Assembly: GCA_905182555.1 (NCBI GenBank)
Contig: CAJJBX010000002.1
Coordinates: 62,001 to 126,000 of the forward strand
Source: an uncultured Ilumatobacter sp.
GTDB taxonomy: Bacteria; Actinomycetota; Acidimicrobiia; Acidimicrobiales; Ilumatobacteraceae
DNA length: 64,000 bases
Direction: 5' to 3'
The translations under genes were made by a program, and so were the position numbers. Below, in pieces: positions 8,974-18,371 of the stretch (positions within the stretch are counted from its first letter, which is position 1; each line of letters starts with the position of its first letter). A model generated the notes under the pieces. That model saw nothing but the letters and a program-made list of their open reading frames with translations. It was not told where the DNA came from and ran no database searches.

Positions 8974-10581
8974 GTGCAGAATCCGTTGGCCACACCGATC
9001 AAAGCAGCCATCGATATCGGTACCAACTCGATGCACCTCGTCGTGGCTCGGCTTGCCGACCACGGTGGGTTCGAGATGCTGACGAGTGAGAAAGAGACCG
9101 TCCGACTCGGCCAGGGCGGGGGAGAAATGAAGCTCCTCGCGCCAGACGCCATCGAGCGCGGCATCGCAGCCCTCGGGAGGATGAAGCAGGTGGCGGCCAG
9201 CTTTGGCAATGTCGATCTTGCGGCCGTCGCGACCAGCGCCGTACGCGAAGCTTCGAATCGAAACGAGTTCCTCGACCGGGCGCGCGACGAGGTTGGTATC
9301 GACGTCGAAGTGATTAGTGGCTTCGAGGAGGCACGATTAATCCATCTCGGTGTGCTGCAGGCCCTCCCGGTGTTTGAACAGCGCATTCTCTTGGTCGACA
9401 TCGGCGGTGGAAGCACTGAATTCCTCGTGGGCGAGGGTGCCGACCCGATCGAGGCGCGGAGCATGAAGCTTGGAGCGATCCGCCTTACCGAACGGTTCTT
9501 CGCCGATGCTCTGGCCGAGGACCGAGTGCCGACCGAGAGCGAAGTAGGCGAGTGTCGACACTACGTCCGGGCAGCGCTCGCCCCGGTGGGTCGTGAACTC
9601 GGCGGACACCAGCCACAAGTCGCCGTGGGGAGTTCGGGAACAGCCGCCACGATCGCCGCGATGGCAGTCGCGGAGCGCGGCGACGATGTGCGTCAGATGA
9701 ATGGTGTTGTTTTTTCGTCAACCGAGCTTGTCGACGTCGGCAAACGGGTCCTCACGGCGTCAGACCGTCGAAAGGTCGATGGGCTTGACGACAAGCGGTC
9801 CGACATCATCTTGGGCGGGGTCATCCTGCTCCAGGAGGTGTTCGCAGCCTTTGACCTTCAGGCGATGACGATCTCGGAATACGCACTTCGGGAAGGCGTG
9901 CTGTTCGACCGGTTCGCGTCAGGTTCGGGCCAGGACCTGCAGGATCTTCGACGTCACAACCTCGTTCGCCTCGCTCAGCAACTCGACCCCGATCCCGGAC
10001 ACGCCGAACATACAGCGCGCCTCGCAACGCAGTTGTTCGACCGGACGAAGTTGCTGCACGGCCTTGGCGATTCGGAACGGGAGCTGCTTGACGCTGCAGC
10101 GATCGTGCACAATGTCGGCCTGTTCATCAGCCATTCGAGCCACCATAAGCATTCGTATTACGTGATCAGGAACAGCGAACAGCTGACGGGGTTTACCGAG
10201 CACGAGGTTGAATTGATCGCCGTGCTCGCCCGGTACCACCGCAAGAGTCACCCGACCGAAAAGCACGACGAGTTCGCTGCGCTGCGCAAGGGCGACCAGC
10301 GGTTGGTCAGACAGCTTGCTGGAATGCTGCGCCTGGCCATCGGACTTGATCGTCGTCATGCGGGCCTGGTCGAGTCGATGCGCGTCATCATCAAGGATGG
10401 AACAGTGCGAATCGAGCCACTGGCTCCCGGCGCCCCAGACATCGACGGCGGCATCGACCTCGAGATGTATGCGGCACGGGAACGGTCGCGCCTGTTTGCT
10501 CAAACTTTCGACGTGACCGTTGAGATCGATGTGTCAGCGCATGACGCTGACGAGGACGCGGCCGGCCTCGAATCGAGCTGA
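8974..10581 (+). CDS. Ppx/GppA phosphatase with HD-like C-terminal domain
   Basis: The protein belongs to the ASKHA exopolyphosphatase/pppGpp phosphohydrolase family: IDIGTNSMHLVVA near residue 13, an ATSAVREASNR segment, VDIGGGSTEF near residue 140 and SSGTAATI near residue 215. The last 200 residues look like the HD-type helical domain of Ppx, with HNVGLF followed by several His and ARYHRKSHP. At 535 residues it matches two-domain bacterial Ppx. It would hydrolyse polyphosphate or pppGpp in the cytoplasm. The start is GTG at 8974. The sequence does not separate Ppx from GppA activity. Confidence 0.88.
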   Translation: MQNPLATPIKAAIDIGTNSMHLVVARLADHGGFEMLTSEKETVRLGQGGGEMKLLAPDAIERGIAALGRMKQVAASFGNVDLAAVATSAVREASNRNEFLDRARDEVGIDVEVISGFEEARLIHLGVLQALPVFEQRILLVDIGGGSTEFLVGEGADPIEARSMKLGAIRLTERFFADALAEDRVPTESEVGECRHYVRAALAPVGRELGGHQPQVAVGSSGTAATIAAMAVAERGDDVRQMNGVVFSSTELVDVGKRVLTASDRRKVDGLDDKRSDIILGGVILLQEVFAAFDLQAMTISEYALREGVLFDRFASGSGQDLQDLRRHNLVRLAQQLDPDPGHAEHTARLATQLFDRTKLLHGLGDSERELLDAAAIVHNVGLFISHSSHHKHSYYVIRNSEQLTGFTEHEVELIAVLARYHRKSHPTEKHDEFAALRKGDQRLVRQLAGMLRLAIGLDRRHAGLVESMRVIIKDGTVRIEPLAPGAPDIDGGIDLEMYAARERSRLFAQTFDVTVEIDVSAHDADEDAAGLESS

Positions 10582-10622
10582 CGCTGTTCCTTTACTGCGG
10601 TCGGCGATCGAGGTCGGCGATT

Positions 10623-11432
10623 TCAATCGGCAACGTCGAGCCGTTCGTCGGCACGGGGGATGGGCGGGTCGCCGGCTCCGCTGATCGACTGATCGATGTC
10701 GATGCTGTTGCCCGTGGTCATGCCCGACTCCGCCGACAGGAGGAAGACGATCATGTTGGCGACCTCCCATGGCTTGACGAGGCGACCCATTGGTCGGCCG
10801 GCTTCGGCGGCCTGGAGCCAGTTGTCAGGAGCGTTCTCTTCCGTGAGCTGTACACGGTGTTCTGACTCGGTATCCATCCAACCAGGATTCACCTGGTTGA
10901 CCCGAATACCTTCTTGCATCAGCGAGTACGCGAGGTTGCGGGTCATGACCGACAGCGCTCCCTTTGAGATGCTGTAGGCGGCGAGCCGGGGCTGGCCGCC
11001 GTGGCCCGACGTGGAGCCGACATTGACGATCGAGCCGGTCGCCTCGGTCCGCTGCATCAGTCTCGTCGCCGACTGGATCATGAAGTAAGGGGCCTTCACG
11101 TTGATCGCCATCATGCGATCGAAGTGGTCGTGCGTGTCGGACCAAATGGTTGAGCGGGTGGTCAGCGCAGCGACATTGACAAGGCCGTTGACGGTGCCGA
11201 ATCGTTCGGCGCAGGCATCGACGATTCGATCGGGCGCAGAAGCGTCTCCCATGTCTGCTTCGACAAAGATGGTGGGCGTGCCGTCAGCGGTGAGCTCGTC
11301 GGCGAGCGAGGCGCCGCGCTCAGCTGACCTTCCAGCCAGCACAAGGCCGGAGGAGCCGCCGCGCTCGGCCAGCGTGCGAGCTACCCGCTCACCGAGGCCT
11401 TGAGTTCCGCCATTGATAATCGTCACACTCAT
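10623..11432 (-). CDS. SDR-family oxidoreductase
   Basis: A 269-residue short-chain dehydrogenase/reductase. The N-terminal cofactor motif is NGGTQGLG, with the first Gly position altered from the usual TGxxxGxG. AGRS after the second strand suggests NADPH preference. A Ser (VGSTSG) and the catalytic YSISK occur near residues 140-160, followed by the family PGWMDTE segment. It converges with the Ppx gene, is divergent to glnS, and has no visible operon partner. The substrate is unknown. Confidence 0.85.
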   Translation of the reverse strand: MSVTIINGGTQGLGERVARTLAERGGSSGLVLAGRSAERGASLADELTADGTPTIFVEADMGDASAPDRIVDACAERFGTVNGLVNVAALTTRSTIWSDTHDHFDRMMAINVKAPYFMIQSATRLMQRTEATGSIVNVGSTSGHGGQPRLAAYSISKGALSVMTRNLAYSLMQEGIRVNQVNPGWMDTESEHRVQLTEENAPDNWLQAAEAGRPMGRLVKPWEVANMIVFLLSAESGMTTGNSIDIDQSISGAGDPPIPRADERLDVAD

Positions 11433-11499
11433 GCTGTTGTTCTAGTGCGTCTGGCATCTCTCCGCGAGAGTCCGGCGATCGTTCGCCATACTTGTCACA

Positions 11500-13235
11500 A
11501 TGGCCGACCCGAAGATTTCGAACGATCCCGCAGCCGGAACGACGAGCGACGCACGCCCGGTGGCTGCCAACTTCGTCCACGACCTCGCGGCCGAACACGC
11601 CGCGCAAGGCACCTTCGGCGGCCGGGTCGTGACCCGTTTCCCGCCCGAGCCGAACGGCTACTTGCACATTGGCCACGCCAAGGCGATCACTACCGACTTT
11701 GAGCTGGCCCGTGAGTTCGCCGGCGTCTGCAACCTGCGCTTCGACGACACCAACCCCGAGACCGAAGACACGAGCTTCGTTGACGGCATCATCGAAGATC
11801 TGGCGTGGCTCGGTTACCCGCTCGATCGTGAACCGCTTTTCGCCAGCGACTACTTCGGACAGCTTGCTCGCTGGGCCGAAATGCTCATCGAGCACGGCCT
11901 CGCCTACGTCGACGACCAAGACGGCGAGACCATCTCCGAGCAGCGTGGCGGCTACGGCAACCCTGGTGTCGAGAGCCCCCACCGAGATCGGGCGATCGCG
12001 GAGAATCTTGATCTCTTTGCTCGTATGCAGGCCGGCGACTTCGGTGAAGGTGAGCGGGTACTGCGCGCCAAGATCGACATGCAGCACGACAACATGCAGC
12101 TGCGCGATCCAATCATGTACCGCATCCGTGACGAGGCGCACCACCGCACCGGCACCGCGTGGAAGATTTACCCCACCTACGACTGGGCACACGGCCAGAG
12201 TGACGCCATCGAAGGCATTACGCATTCGCTGTGTTCCCTTGAATTCGATGCACACCGAGCGCTGTACGACTGGTACCTCGAACAACTGCGGCTGCTCAGT
12301 GAGCTGCCGTTCGAGGCGCCACAGCAGTTCGAGTTCGCCCGACTCGAACTCACCCACACCGTTACATCAAAGCGCAAGCTCGCCAAGCTCGTCGAGGACG
12401 CCAAGGTTCTGGAACACGCGCAAAAGGCTAAGCGCGAGGTCTCCGTCGCCAAGTTCAAGGAGGAGCAAGCCGCGACTTCTGCGCATTTATAGGAGTTGGC
12501 AAGACCAACAGTCGCCACGAGATCGAGCTGCTTGAATCGTTCATCCGAACCCGGCTCAACAAGACGGCGCTACGCCGCATGGCAGTGCTCGATCCGCTGA
12601 AGGTTGTCATCACGAACTGGCCGACCGGCGCTGACGGTGAGCCCGTTGTCGAGGAGGTCGAGCTGATCAACAACCCGGAGAACGCCGATGACGGCGTTCG
12701 GACCGCACCGTTCTCAGGGACGCTGTACATCGAGCGAGACGACTTCAAGGCCGACCCGCCGCCGAAGTACTACCGCCTGACACCGGGCCGGGAGGTCCGT
12801 CTGCGCGGCGGCTACTTCGTCACGGCCACGGGCTTCGAGAGCGATGCTGACGGCAACGTCACCGAAGTGCACGTCACCTATGACGCCGACACCAAGGGCG
12901 GCAATGCTCCTGACGGTCGCAAGGTCAAGTCGACCATGCACTGGGTGAGCGCAGCACACGCGGTTGATGCTGACGTTGCCACGTATGAGCGGTTGTTCAG
13001 TGCCGAGATTCCTGGCGCGGAAACCGGAGATGTTTTCGACGATCTCGATCCGAACTCGATGACCGTTCTGCGTGGCTGCAAGCTCGAGCCCGAGCTGGCA
13101 AATACGGCACCCGGCGATGTCGTCCAGTTCGAACGCCTGGGCTATTTCGCAGCTGATCCCAGCGCTCCGCTGCTGTTCCATCGCACCGTTGGCCTTCGCG
13201 ACGAATGGGCGAACATCCAAAAACGCAAGAAGTGA
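11500..13235 (+). CDS. glnS: Glutaminyl-tRNA synthetase (interrupted)
   Basis: GlnRS charges tRNA-Gln with glutamine. The first part (11500 to about 12400) has RFPPEPNGYLHIGHAK with the class I HIGH signature, FDDTNPETED and the KMSKS-equivalent TSKRKLAKL. The second part (about 12490 to 13235) resumes with GVGKTNSRHEIELLES and continues through the anticodon-binding beta-barrels to the end. Between them, about 90 bases are scrambled: one frame still reads GLRRQVQGGASRDFC, recognisable as the GLRRRGY-to-EFC stretch of GlnRS, while the WDDPRMPT stretch cannot be read. Several clustered indels and substitutions are needed to explain this. GlnRS is uncommon in actinobacteria, which usually use GatCAB. 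Confidence 0.85.
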
Positions 13236-13285
13236 AACTGTCACACTCAGGGCAGACAGCGATGTGGCCGCGGTGTGTGAAGTAG

Positions 13286-14200
13286 CTAGCCCTGTTCGAG
13301 GTGAAGCAGTGCGTCGGCGGCTTCTGCAATGTGGCTGGTCCACTGGTCGGCGCTGCGTGGCTCGTCGATGGGGAGCACGACGAACTTGCTTGTGCCGACA
13401 TCGATGAACTGTTGAATCAACGCGGCGAGTGATTCCCAAGAATTGGGGACCAGCTGAGTGACGTCATCGAGGTCGGGTCGACGTTTTGCGAGGAGCTCGA
13501 GCAGCACCTCTGGCACTTCTCCGAACGAGTAGGGAATCAAAACGCCGTAGTGATCGTCTTCGATCTCACGGTCGTGCTCGGCAGCAACCCCTTCAATGAC
13601 CGTGCGTCCAGCAGCGGCGTCTGCTGGCGTGACGAACGACGGCAGCCAGCCATCGGCGACGCGACCGATTCGCTTGAGTTCAGACGGAGCAAATCCGCCG
13701 AGCCAGACGTCCATTCGCTTCGGGGCAGGCAAGACACGGATGTGTTCGTAGTTGAAGTAGGTGCCTTCGTGGCTGAAGAACTCGCCGGTCCAACACTTCT
13801 TCATCACGTCGAGCGACTCGTTGAAGATCTTGGCCCGCTCGGTTCGCTCGACGCCGAAGGCCTGCTGCTCGATCGGGTCGACAGCACCGAGACCGAATGC
13901 GGGCAGCAGGCGCCCACCGGACATTCGGCCAAGAGTCGCCAGCGCCTTGGCCAGCACCACCGGGTTGCGGCCGGGGAGCACCATCACGGACATGCCGAAC
14001 TTGAGGTTCGTCGTTCGACCGGCACCGTAGGCAATAGCGACCAACGGGTCGGGTGCCTCGCCGCTGATCTTTTCCGACAGCCAGAGCGAATCGAAGGCGT
14101 GCGCCTCGAGTGCGTCGACGACGACGCCGTACGACTCATCATGCAGGTTCGTGCGAGTTCCGAGGCCGTAGCCGATGCGAACTTTCAGCTGTTCGCTCAT
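13286..14200 (-). CDS. LLM-class F420-type oxidoreductase
   Basis: A 304-residue luciferase-like TIM-barrel protein. It has the N-terminal RIGYGLGTRTN strand, a LSEKISGEAPDPLVA segment, GMSVMVLPGRNPVVLAKALATL and GRLLPAFGLG, the typical layout of actinobacterial F420- or flavin-dependent LLM enzymes. Cofactor choice cannot be proven from the sequence. Its start overlaps the upstream alpha/beta hydrolase stop by four bases (ATGA), so the two are translationally coupled and may act in one pathway. Confidence 0.85.
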   Translation of the reverse strand: MSEQLKVRIGYGLGTRTNLHDESYGVVVDALEAHAFDSLWLSEKISGEAPDPLVAIAYGAGRTTNLKFGMSVMVLPGRNPVVLAKALATLGRMSGGRLLPAFGLGAVDPIEQQAFGVERTERAKIFNESLDVMKKCWTGEFFSHEGTYFNYEHIRVLPAPKRMDVWLGGFAPSELKRIGRVADGWLPSFVTPADAAAGRTVIEGVAAEHDREIEDDHYGVLIPYSFGEVPEVLLELLAKRRPDLDDVTQLVPNSWESLAALIQQFIDVGTSKFVVLPIDEPRSADQWTSHIAEAADALLHLEQG

Positions 14201-14916
14201 GCCGGGCGGGCGATCGGGTCGACAATGTCAGCCAGCGCAACTGGCATGCTGACGAAGGGCGAGTGGTCGGTGTCGAGGTCGAACTGTGCCGTGCACCTGG
14301 CTGCGAACACGGCCTGGTGTTCTGGGTGGATTGCACGGTCCTGCAGACATCGGACATAGGTCGAAGAGATGGCGTTGCGAGGCGTGCCCGTGACGTCTTG
14401 GGTCATGGTGGCTCCGGGTTGTGGCGACAGGCGAGGGAGTGCTGCGGCAATCGCCTCGGGTGAGCACGATCCGTACAGCGCTGCCACGGCAAGCCGGGGG
14501 TCGAGCGTCGATGTGCCGTCGCTATGGAATTGCATTGCTGCGCCGAGGTCGACATCATGCGGGTCGAGCGAGCGCAGGGCGCCCATCACTGACTCGCCGG
14601 CATTGAGTGCGAATGCTGTCACGTAGACGAGATGAGCGAGGTCGGAACGACCCGCGGCTGCCTGTGTAATGACTGCGCCCCCATAACTGTGGCCAACGAG
14701 CACGGCATCGGTTAGATCGAGATGATCGAGGATTGTTGCGAGATGTGCAGCGTCCTGGTCCAAACCACCGAGCGGTTCGAGCGATGTGCCGTGACCGGGA
14801 AGGTCGATTGCGTACGAGGTGATGCCCCGCCGATCGAGTTCGGCCTGGAAGGTCGCCCAGCACCAAGCGCCGTGCCAGGCTCCGTGGACAAGGACGACCG
14901 GCCGAGAAAATTCCAT
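14197..14916 (-). CDS. Alpha/beta hydrolase (esterase-like)
   Basis: This 239-residue protein shows VHGAWHGAWCW (oxyanion-hole region, residues 10-20), GHSYGGAVI with the nucleophile Ser near residue 76, and a late DTDHSPFVS with the probable catalytic His. It resembles the plant methyl-esterase/hydroxynitrile-lyase-like branch of the fold, which is common in actinobacteria. It is the first gene of a two-gene unit with the LLM oxidoreductase. The substrate is unknown. Confidence 0.85.
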   Translation of the reverse strand: MEFSRPVVLVHGAWHGAWCWATFQAELDRRGITSYAIDLPGHGTSLEPLGGLDQDAAHLATILDHLDLTDAVLVGHSYGGAVITQAAAGRSDLAHLVYVTAFALNAGESVMGALRSLDPHDVDLGAAMQFHSDGTSTLDPRLAVAALYGSCSPEAIAAALPRLSPQPGATMTQDVTGTPRNAISSTYVRCLQDRAIHPEHQAVFAARCTAQFDLDTDHSPFVSMPVALADIVDPIARPA

Positions 14917-14990
14917 AGCCCGATGCTTGCACAGCGAGCCAACGCCAAGAGAGTTGCGAGGGCCAGCCCGGGCAAGTCAGCCCGGGCAAG

Positions 14991-15212
14991 TCAGCCGGGC
15001 GAGAGCATGTTGGCCGGCGCTGCTGCGCTGCGCTGCAGGCGACCTGTCTGAACCCAGCTTGTGGCGAAGGCCACGACGGCAACGGTTGCAACGATCGTCG
15101 TGTCAGACACGCTGCCGACCGATGCGATGGTGATGGCGGCGAGTGCGGCGATCGCAGACATCACGATGGCCAGTCTGATGGCGGCGATCCAGGTGCGTCG
15201 ACTGATTTCCAT
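14991..15212 (-). CDS. Small predicted membrane protein
   Basis: From an ATG at 15212 the frame encodes 73 residues: a short basic start (MEISRRTW) and two hydrophobic stretches, about residues 10-30 and 34-52, then a polar tail. The frame stays open upstream, but that part is Arg-rich and unlike protein. No family is recognised. A 14-bp direct repeat (CAGCCCGGGCAAGT, about 2.5 copies at 14964-14999) covers its 3' end and the gap before the hydrolase gene. Coding status is likely but unproven. Confidence 0.45.
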   Translation of the reverse strand: MEISRRTWIAAIRLAIVMSAIAALAAITIASVGSVSDTTIVATVAVVAFATSWVQTGRLQRSAAAPANMLSPG

Positions 15213-15415
15213 GACACTTGCATAGTGGCCTCGATGGCGAGGACACCTTGATCGAGCACTTAGTCGCGGATTTGTTATCGGTTCGCCTAAATCGTCACGC
15301 AATCGCGCGAAGAGCGGCGACAATTTCTCGGGACTCATGACGGAATGATGACGACGATGTCGCCGTTGTGCGACCCAACCGCAACGGTGTCGTTTGTTCT
15401 CGCTATCTTGCGGAC

Positions 15416-16219
15416 ATGGCTGACCAGCGTGACACGTCGACCCCGCTAGATCTCTTTCGCCTCGACGGGTTGACTGCGATCGTGACGGGGGCGTCTTCCG
15501 GGCTGGGCAATCGATTCGCCCGGGTCTTGCATGCGGTCGGGGCGAACGTGGTCGTCACGGCTCGCCGGGCAGAGCGGCTCGAGCAGCTCGCAGGGGAGTT
15601 GAACGAACAACGGCCCGGGGCAGCGAGCGCACTGGTCGTTGCCGCCGACGTGGGAATTGAAGCTGATCGAGAGCGTATTGTGAGCTCGTCGGTCGAACAG
15701 TTCGGTCGCATCGACGTGCTTGTCAATAATGCCGGTGTCGGCGCCAAGGTGGCAGTCGAAGACGAAGACATCGACGTGTTCCGGCGCGCAATGGAGATCA
15801 ATGTCACGGCGCTGTGGCACCTCGCAAAGTTGAGTGCACCGTCGATGATCGAGTCGGGGGCTGGCGCAATCGTCAACGTAGCGTCGATGCTCGGCCATGT
15901 GGCGTCGTCGCCCGTGAAGCAGTCGCACTACAGCGCAAGTAAGGGCGCAGTGGTGAACCTGACTCGCGAGCTCGCAGTGCAATGGGCCCGCAAGGGCATC
16001 CGTGTGAATGCCCTCTGCCCCGGGTGGTTCCCGTCTGAGATGACCGAGGGCATGGACACCGACGAAGCAAGCCAGCGGTTCGTGAAGTCGAATACGCCGA
16101 TTTCGCGAATGGGCGAGGCCCATGAACTCGATGGAGCCCTCCTGCTTCTCGCCAGCTCGGCAGGCAGTTTCTTGACCGGACAGAGCCTCATCGTCGACGG
16201 TGGGTGGACTGCCCGCTGA
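15416..16219 (+). CDS. SDR-family oxidoreductase
   Basis: A 267-residue short-chain dehydrogenase/reductase. Motifs: TGASSGLG near residue 22, TARRAERL after the second strand (NADP-type Arg), NNAGVG, and YSASKGAV with the catalytic Tyr and Lys near residue 173. It ends in LIVDGGWTAR, a typical SDR C-terminus. The frame is open further upstream, but the ATG at 15416 is chosen because the family begins about 20 residues before the Gly motif. Members of this branch act as 3-oxoacyl reductases or as sugar or gluconate dehydrogenases; the substrate is not determined. Confidence 0.87.
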   Translation: MADQRDTSTPLDLFRLDGLTAIVTGASSGLGNRFARVLHAVGANVVVTARRAERLEQLAGELNEQRPGAASALVVAADVGIEADRERIVSSSVEQFGRIDVLVNNAGVGAKVAVEDEDIDVFRRAMEINVTALWHLAKLSAPSMIESGAGAIVNVASMLGHVASSPVKQSHYSASKGAVVNLTRELAVQWARKGIRVNALCPGWFPSEMTEGMDTDEASQRFVKSNTPISRMGEAHELDGALLLLASSAGSFLTGQSLIVDGGWTAR

Positions 16220-16337
16220 ATTCGAGCGGTTGGGCAAAAGCACTTGGGACGGCGGTCGTTTTCGCTCAAGCGAGGTCATTACGTGCTCTACTTATTTCAC
16301 GGGGGGACAACAACTACTCACTGAGGAGCTCAAAAAC

Positions 16338-16715
16338 ATGAGCAACCTGATCTCAGAATTTAAGAATTTCATCAATCGCGGCAACCTCGTTGATCTCGCG
16401 ATAGCAGTCGTGTTGGCGACGTTCTTCGCTCCGATCATCACTGCCATCGTCGATGGCGTCATCTTGAACCTGGTTGCTGCGATCTTTGGTCAGCCGAATT
16501 TCGACTCGATTGGTATTGACGTCGGTGAGTCTCGTTTGTTGATCGGCTCGGTCATCAACGCCATTGTGCGGTGGATTATCGTTGCGTTCGTCTGCTTCTT
16601 GATTGTGAAGCAGATCAACAAGATGAAGGTCGAAAAGGAAGAAGTCGCATCAGGCCCAAGCGAAACCGACCTGCTGGCTGAGATCCGCGACGCCATCAAG
16701 GCCAACAACGACTGA
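16338..16715 (+). CDS. mscL: Large-conductance mechanosensitive channel MscL
   Basis: The protein releases solutes during osmotic downshock. From the ATG at 16338, preceded by GAGGAG, it is 125 residues long, close to the normal 120-150. The N-terminal amphipathic helix (EFKNFINRGN), TM1 (LVDLAIAVVLATFFAPIITAIV), a short periplasmic loop with SIGIDVGES, TM2 (INAIVRWIIVAFVCFLIVKQ) and a charged cytoplasmic helix are all visible. TM1 has the pattern of small and hydrophobic residues expected for the pore constriction. It stands alone between an SDR gene and a lipoprotein gene. Confidence 0.93.
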   Translation: MSNLISEFKNFINRGNLVDLAIAVVLATFFAPIITAIVDGVILNLVAAIFGQPNFDSIGIDVGESRLLIGSVINAIVRWIIVAFVCFLIVKQINKMKVEKEEVASGPSETDLLAEIRDAIKANND

Positions 16716-16826
16716 ACTTGCTTGGTGAAGGGCGGGGTGCTTGCTTGGCGAAGGGCATGGAGCCGTCCTCGGTTTCTGGCCCGTTTTTGGTCTGCTGACG
16801 TGAATGCCGGCGCGTCCCGCGATTCA

Positions 16827-17927
16827 ATGGTGTCGATGCGCTTCCTGTGGATTCTCATTGTCGCTGCAACAGCGGCATGTGGCGCGACCGGTACGGCGAC
16901 CGGTCCAGCCCCAGGATCACTTCCAGCGGCTGCATCGACCGTGCCGGGCGTTGGCTCACTGCCGAACACCATCCCCGCCGGTGCTCTGCAGAGTAACAGC
17001 AATAATGGGGGCCAAGAATCGCTTGTGGTCATCACTCGGCCGGTTACTGCCGATGGCGTCATTGCCCAGCACATTGGCGAATTGGTTGGTGGCAACCGTC
17101 TGTTGATGATTGGCGATTCGATTTTCGCTGGTACAGAGATCCGCTACGGCGGCAAAATGTGCGAGGGGCTCAATTCGCTCGGGTGGACTGTCGAAGTCGC
17201 CGCTGAGCCAGGTCGTTTCGTCGAGTTTGGCGTCAAGGTTGCCGAGCGACTGATTCCCAAACCACCCGAGCCCGGCGCTGAACAGTCCAACGACGACTGG
17301 GATGCAGTTGCGGTCTTTCTCGGGAGCAACTACGACGGTAATCAGGAGAACTACGACGCAGTAATGCGTAAAATTCTTGACCGCGCGGCGCCCCGTCCGG
17401 TTGTGCTGTACACCGTGAGCGAGTTTCGACCGAGCTACCGAGAAGTAGCCGATGTCATCAGTCGACTCGTTGAGGACTACGACAACGTCACCCTGATCGA
17501 CTGGGCCCGGGCGGCAAAGACGCCCGGAGTGCTCGGCTTCGACGGCCTGCACCCGACCAACGAGGGCGAGCGAGTGCTCGTCGACCTCACTGGTGCTGCA
17601 CTGGGCCGAGCCCCTGATGGGGAGGTGACCTGCATCCGATCGCAGTTCAGCGACGACACGGCGATCGGTCAGGGCAACGGGACACCCAACACCGGTGGGT
17701 CCTCGAGTGGCGACTCGAGCTCCGGCGGCGGGTCATCGACGACGGGCGGGTCATCGACGACGGACGGATCGTCGTCGACAGGCGGAGGATCGACGACGAC
17801 CCAACCTGGCAGTTCGACGGACGGTGGAACGGACTGGTCGGCGACCGATGGTGGAACGGACTGGTCGGCTACCGATGGTGGCGGACTGGTCGGCTACCGA
17901 TGGTGGAACGGACTGGTCGGCTACTGA
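16827..17927 (+). CDS. SGNH/GDSL-hydrolase-like lipoprotein with repeat tail
   Basis: An N-terminal signal (MRFLWILIVAATAAC) ends in a lipobox-like AAC, so the protein is probably anchored outside the cell membrane. The core is SGNH-like: block I GDSIF near residue 96, GSNYDG in the middle and the catalytic DGLHP near residue 238. The C-terminal part is Gly/Ser/Thr rich and runs into an 18/27-bp repeat array. The frame stops at 17927 because one 27-bp unit near 17880 lacks two bases; with these restored the next frame reads (GGSATD)n to about 18235. Actual tail length is therefore uncertain. Start is ATG 16827 or the in-frame ATG at 16836. The role may be cell-wall or polysaccharide de-esterification. 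Confidence 0.75.
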   Translation: MVSMRFLWILIVAATAACGATGTATGPAPGSLPAAASTVPGVGSLPNTIPAGALQSNSNNGGQESLVVITRPVTADGVIAQHIGELVGGNRLLMIGDSIFAGTEIRYGGKMCEGLNSLGWTVEVAAEPGRFVEFGVKVAERLIPKPPEPGAEQSNDDWDAVAVFLGSNYDGNQENYDAVMRKILDRAAPRPVVLYTVSEFRPSYREVADVISRLVEDYDNVTLIDWARAAKTPGVLGFDGLHPTNEGERVLVDLTGAALGRAPDGEVTCIRSQFSDDTAIGQGNGTPNTGGSSSGDSSSGGGSSTTGGSSTTDGSSSTGGGSTTTQPGSSTDGGTDWSATDGGTDWSATDGGGLVGYRWWNGLVGY

Positions 17928-18371
17928 TGGTGGGTCGGCTACTGATGGTGGGTCGGCGACTGATGGTGGGTCGGCGACTGATGGTGGGTCGGCTACTGAT
18001 GGTGGGTCGGCTACTGATGGTGGGTCGGCTACTGATGGTGGGTCGGCGACTGATGGTGGGTCGGCGACTGATGGTGGGTCGGCTACTGATGGTGGAACGG
18101 ACTGGTCGGCGACCGATGGTGGGTCGGCGACCGATGGTGGGTCGGCGACTGACGGTGGGTCGGCGACTGACGGTGGGTCGGCGACTGATGGTGGGTCGGC
18201 GACTGATGGTGGGTCGGCGACTGATGGTGGGTCCGGGCACGACTGTTCCGGCGACGACGACTGTTCCGGCGACGACGACTGTTCCGGCGACGACGACTGT
18301 TCCGGCGACGACGACTGTTCCGGCGACGACGACTGTTCCGGCGACGACGACTGTTCCGGCGACGACGACTA
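17827..18371. repeat. Compound tandem repeat array at converging gene ends
   Basis: Three blocks follow each other. About 17827-17936: 27-bp units containing GGAACGGACTGGTCGGC. About 17930-18232: 18-bp units GGGTCGGCTACTGATGGT and close variants, interrupted once by a 27-bp-type unit near 18094. About 18240-18371: seven or so 18-bp units of GACGACGACTGTTCCGGC. All unit lengths are multiples of three and lack stops in several frames. On the plus strand they encode GGSATD, CSGDDD or TVPATT repeats; on the minus strand PTISRR and VVVAGT repeats. There are no spacers, so this is not a CRISPR array. Confidence 0.9.

Noticed and set aside
17827-18371. CRISPR-like regular repeats
   Set aside because: The 18- and 27-bp units follow each other directly with no unique spacers and encode low-complexity protein; there are no cas genes nearby.
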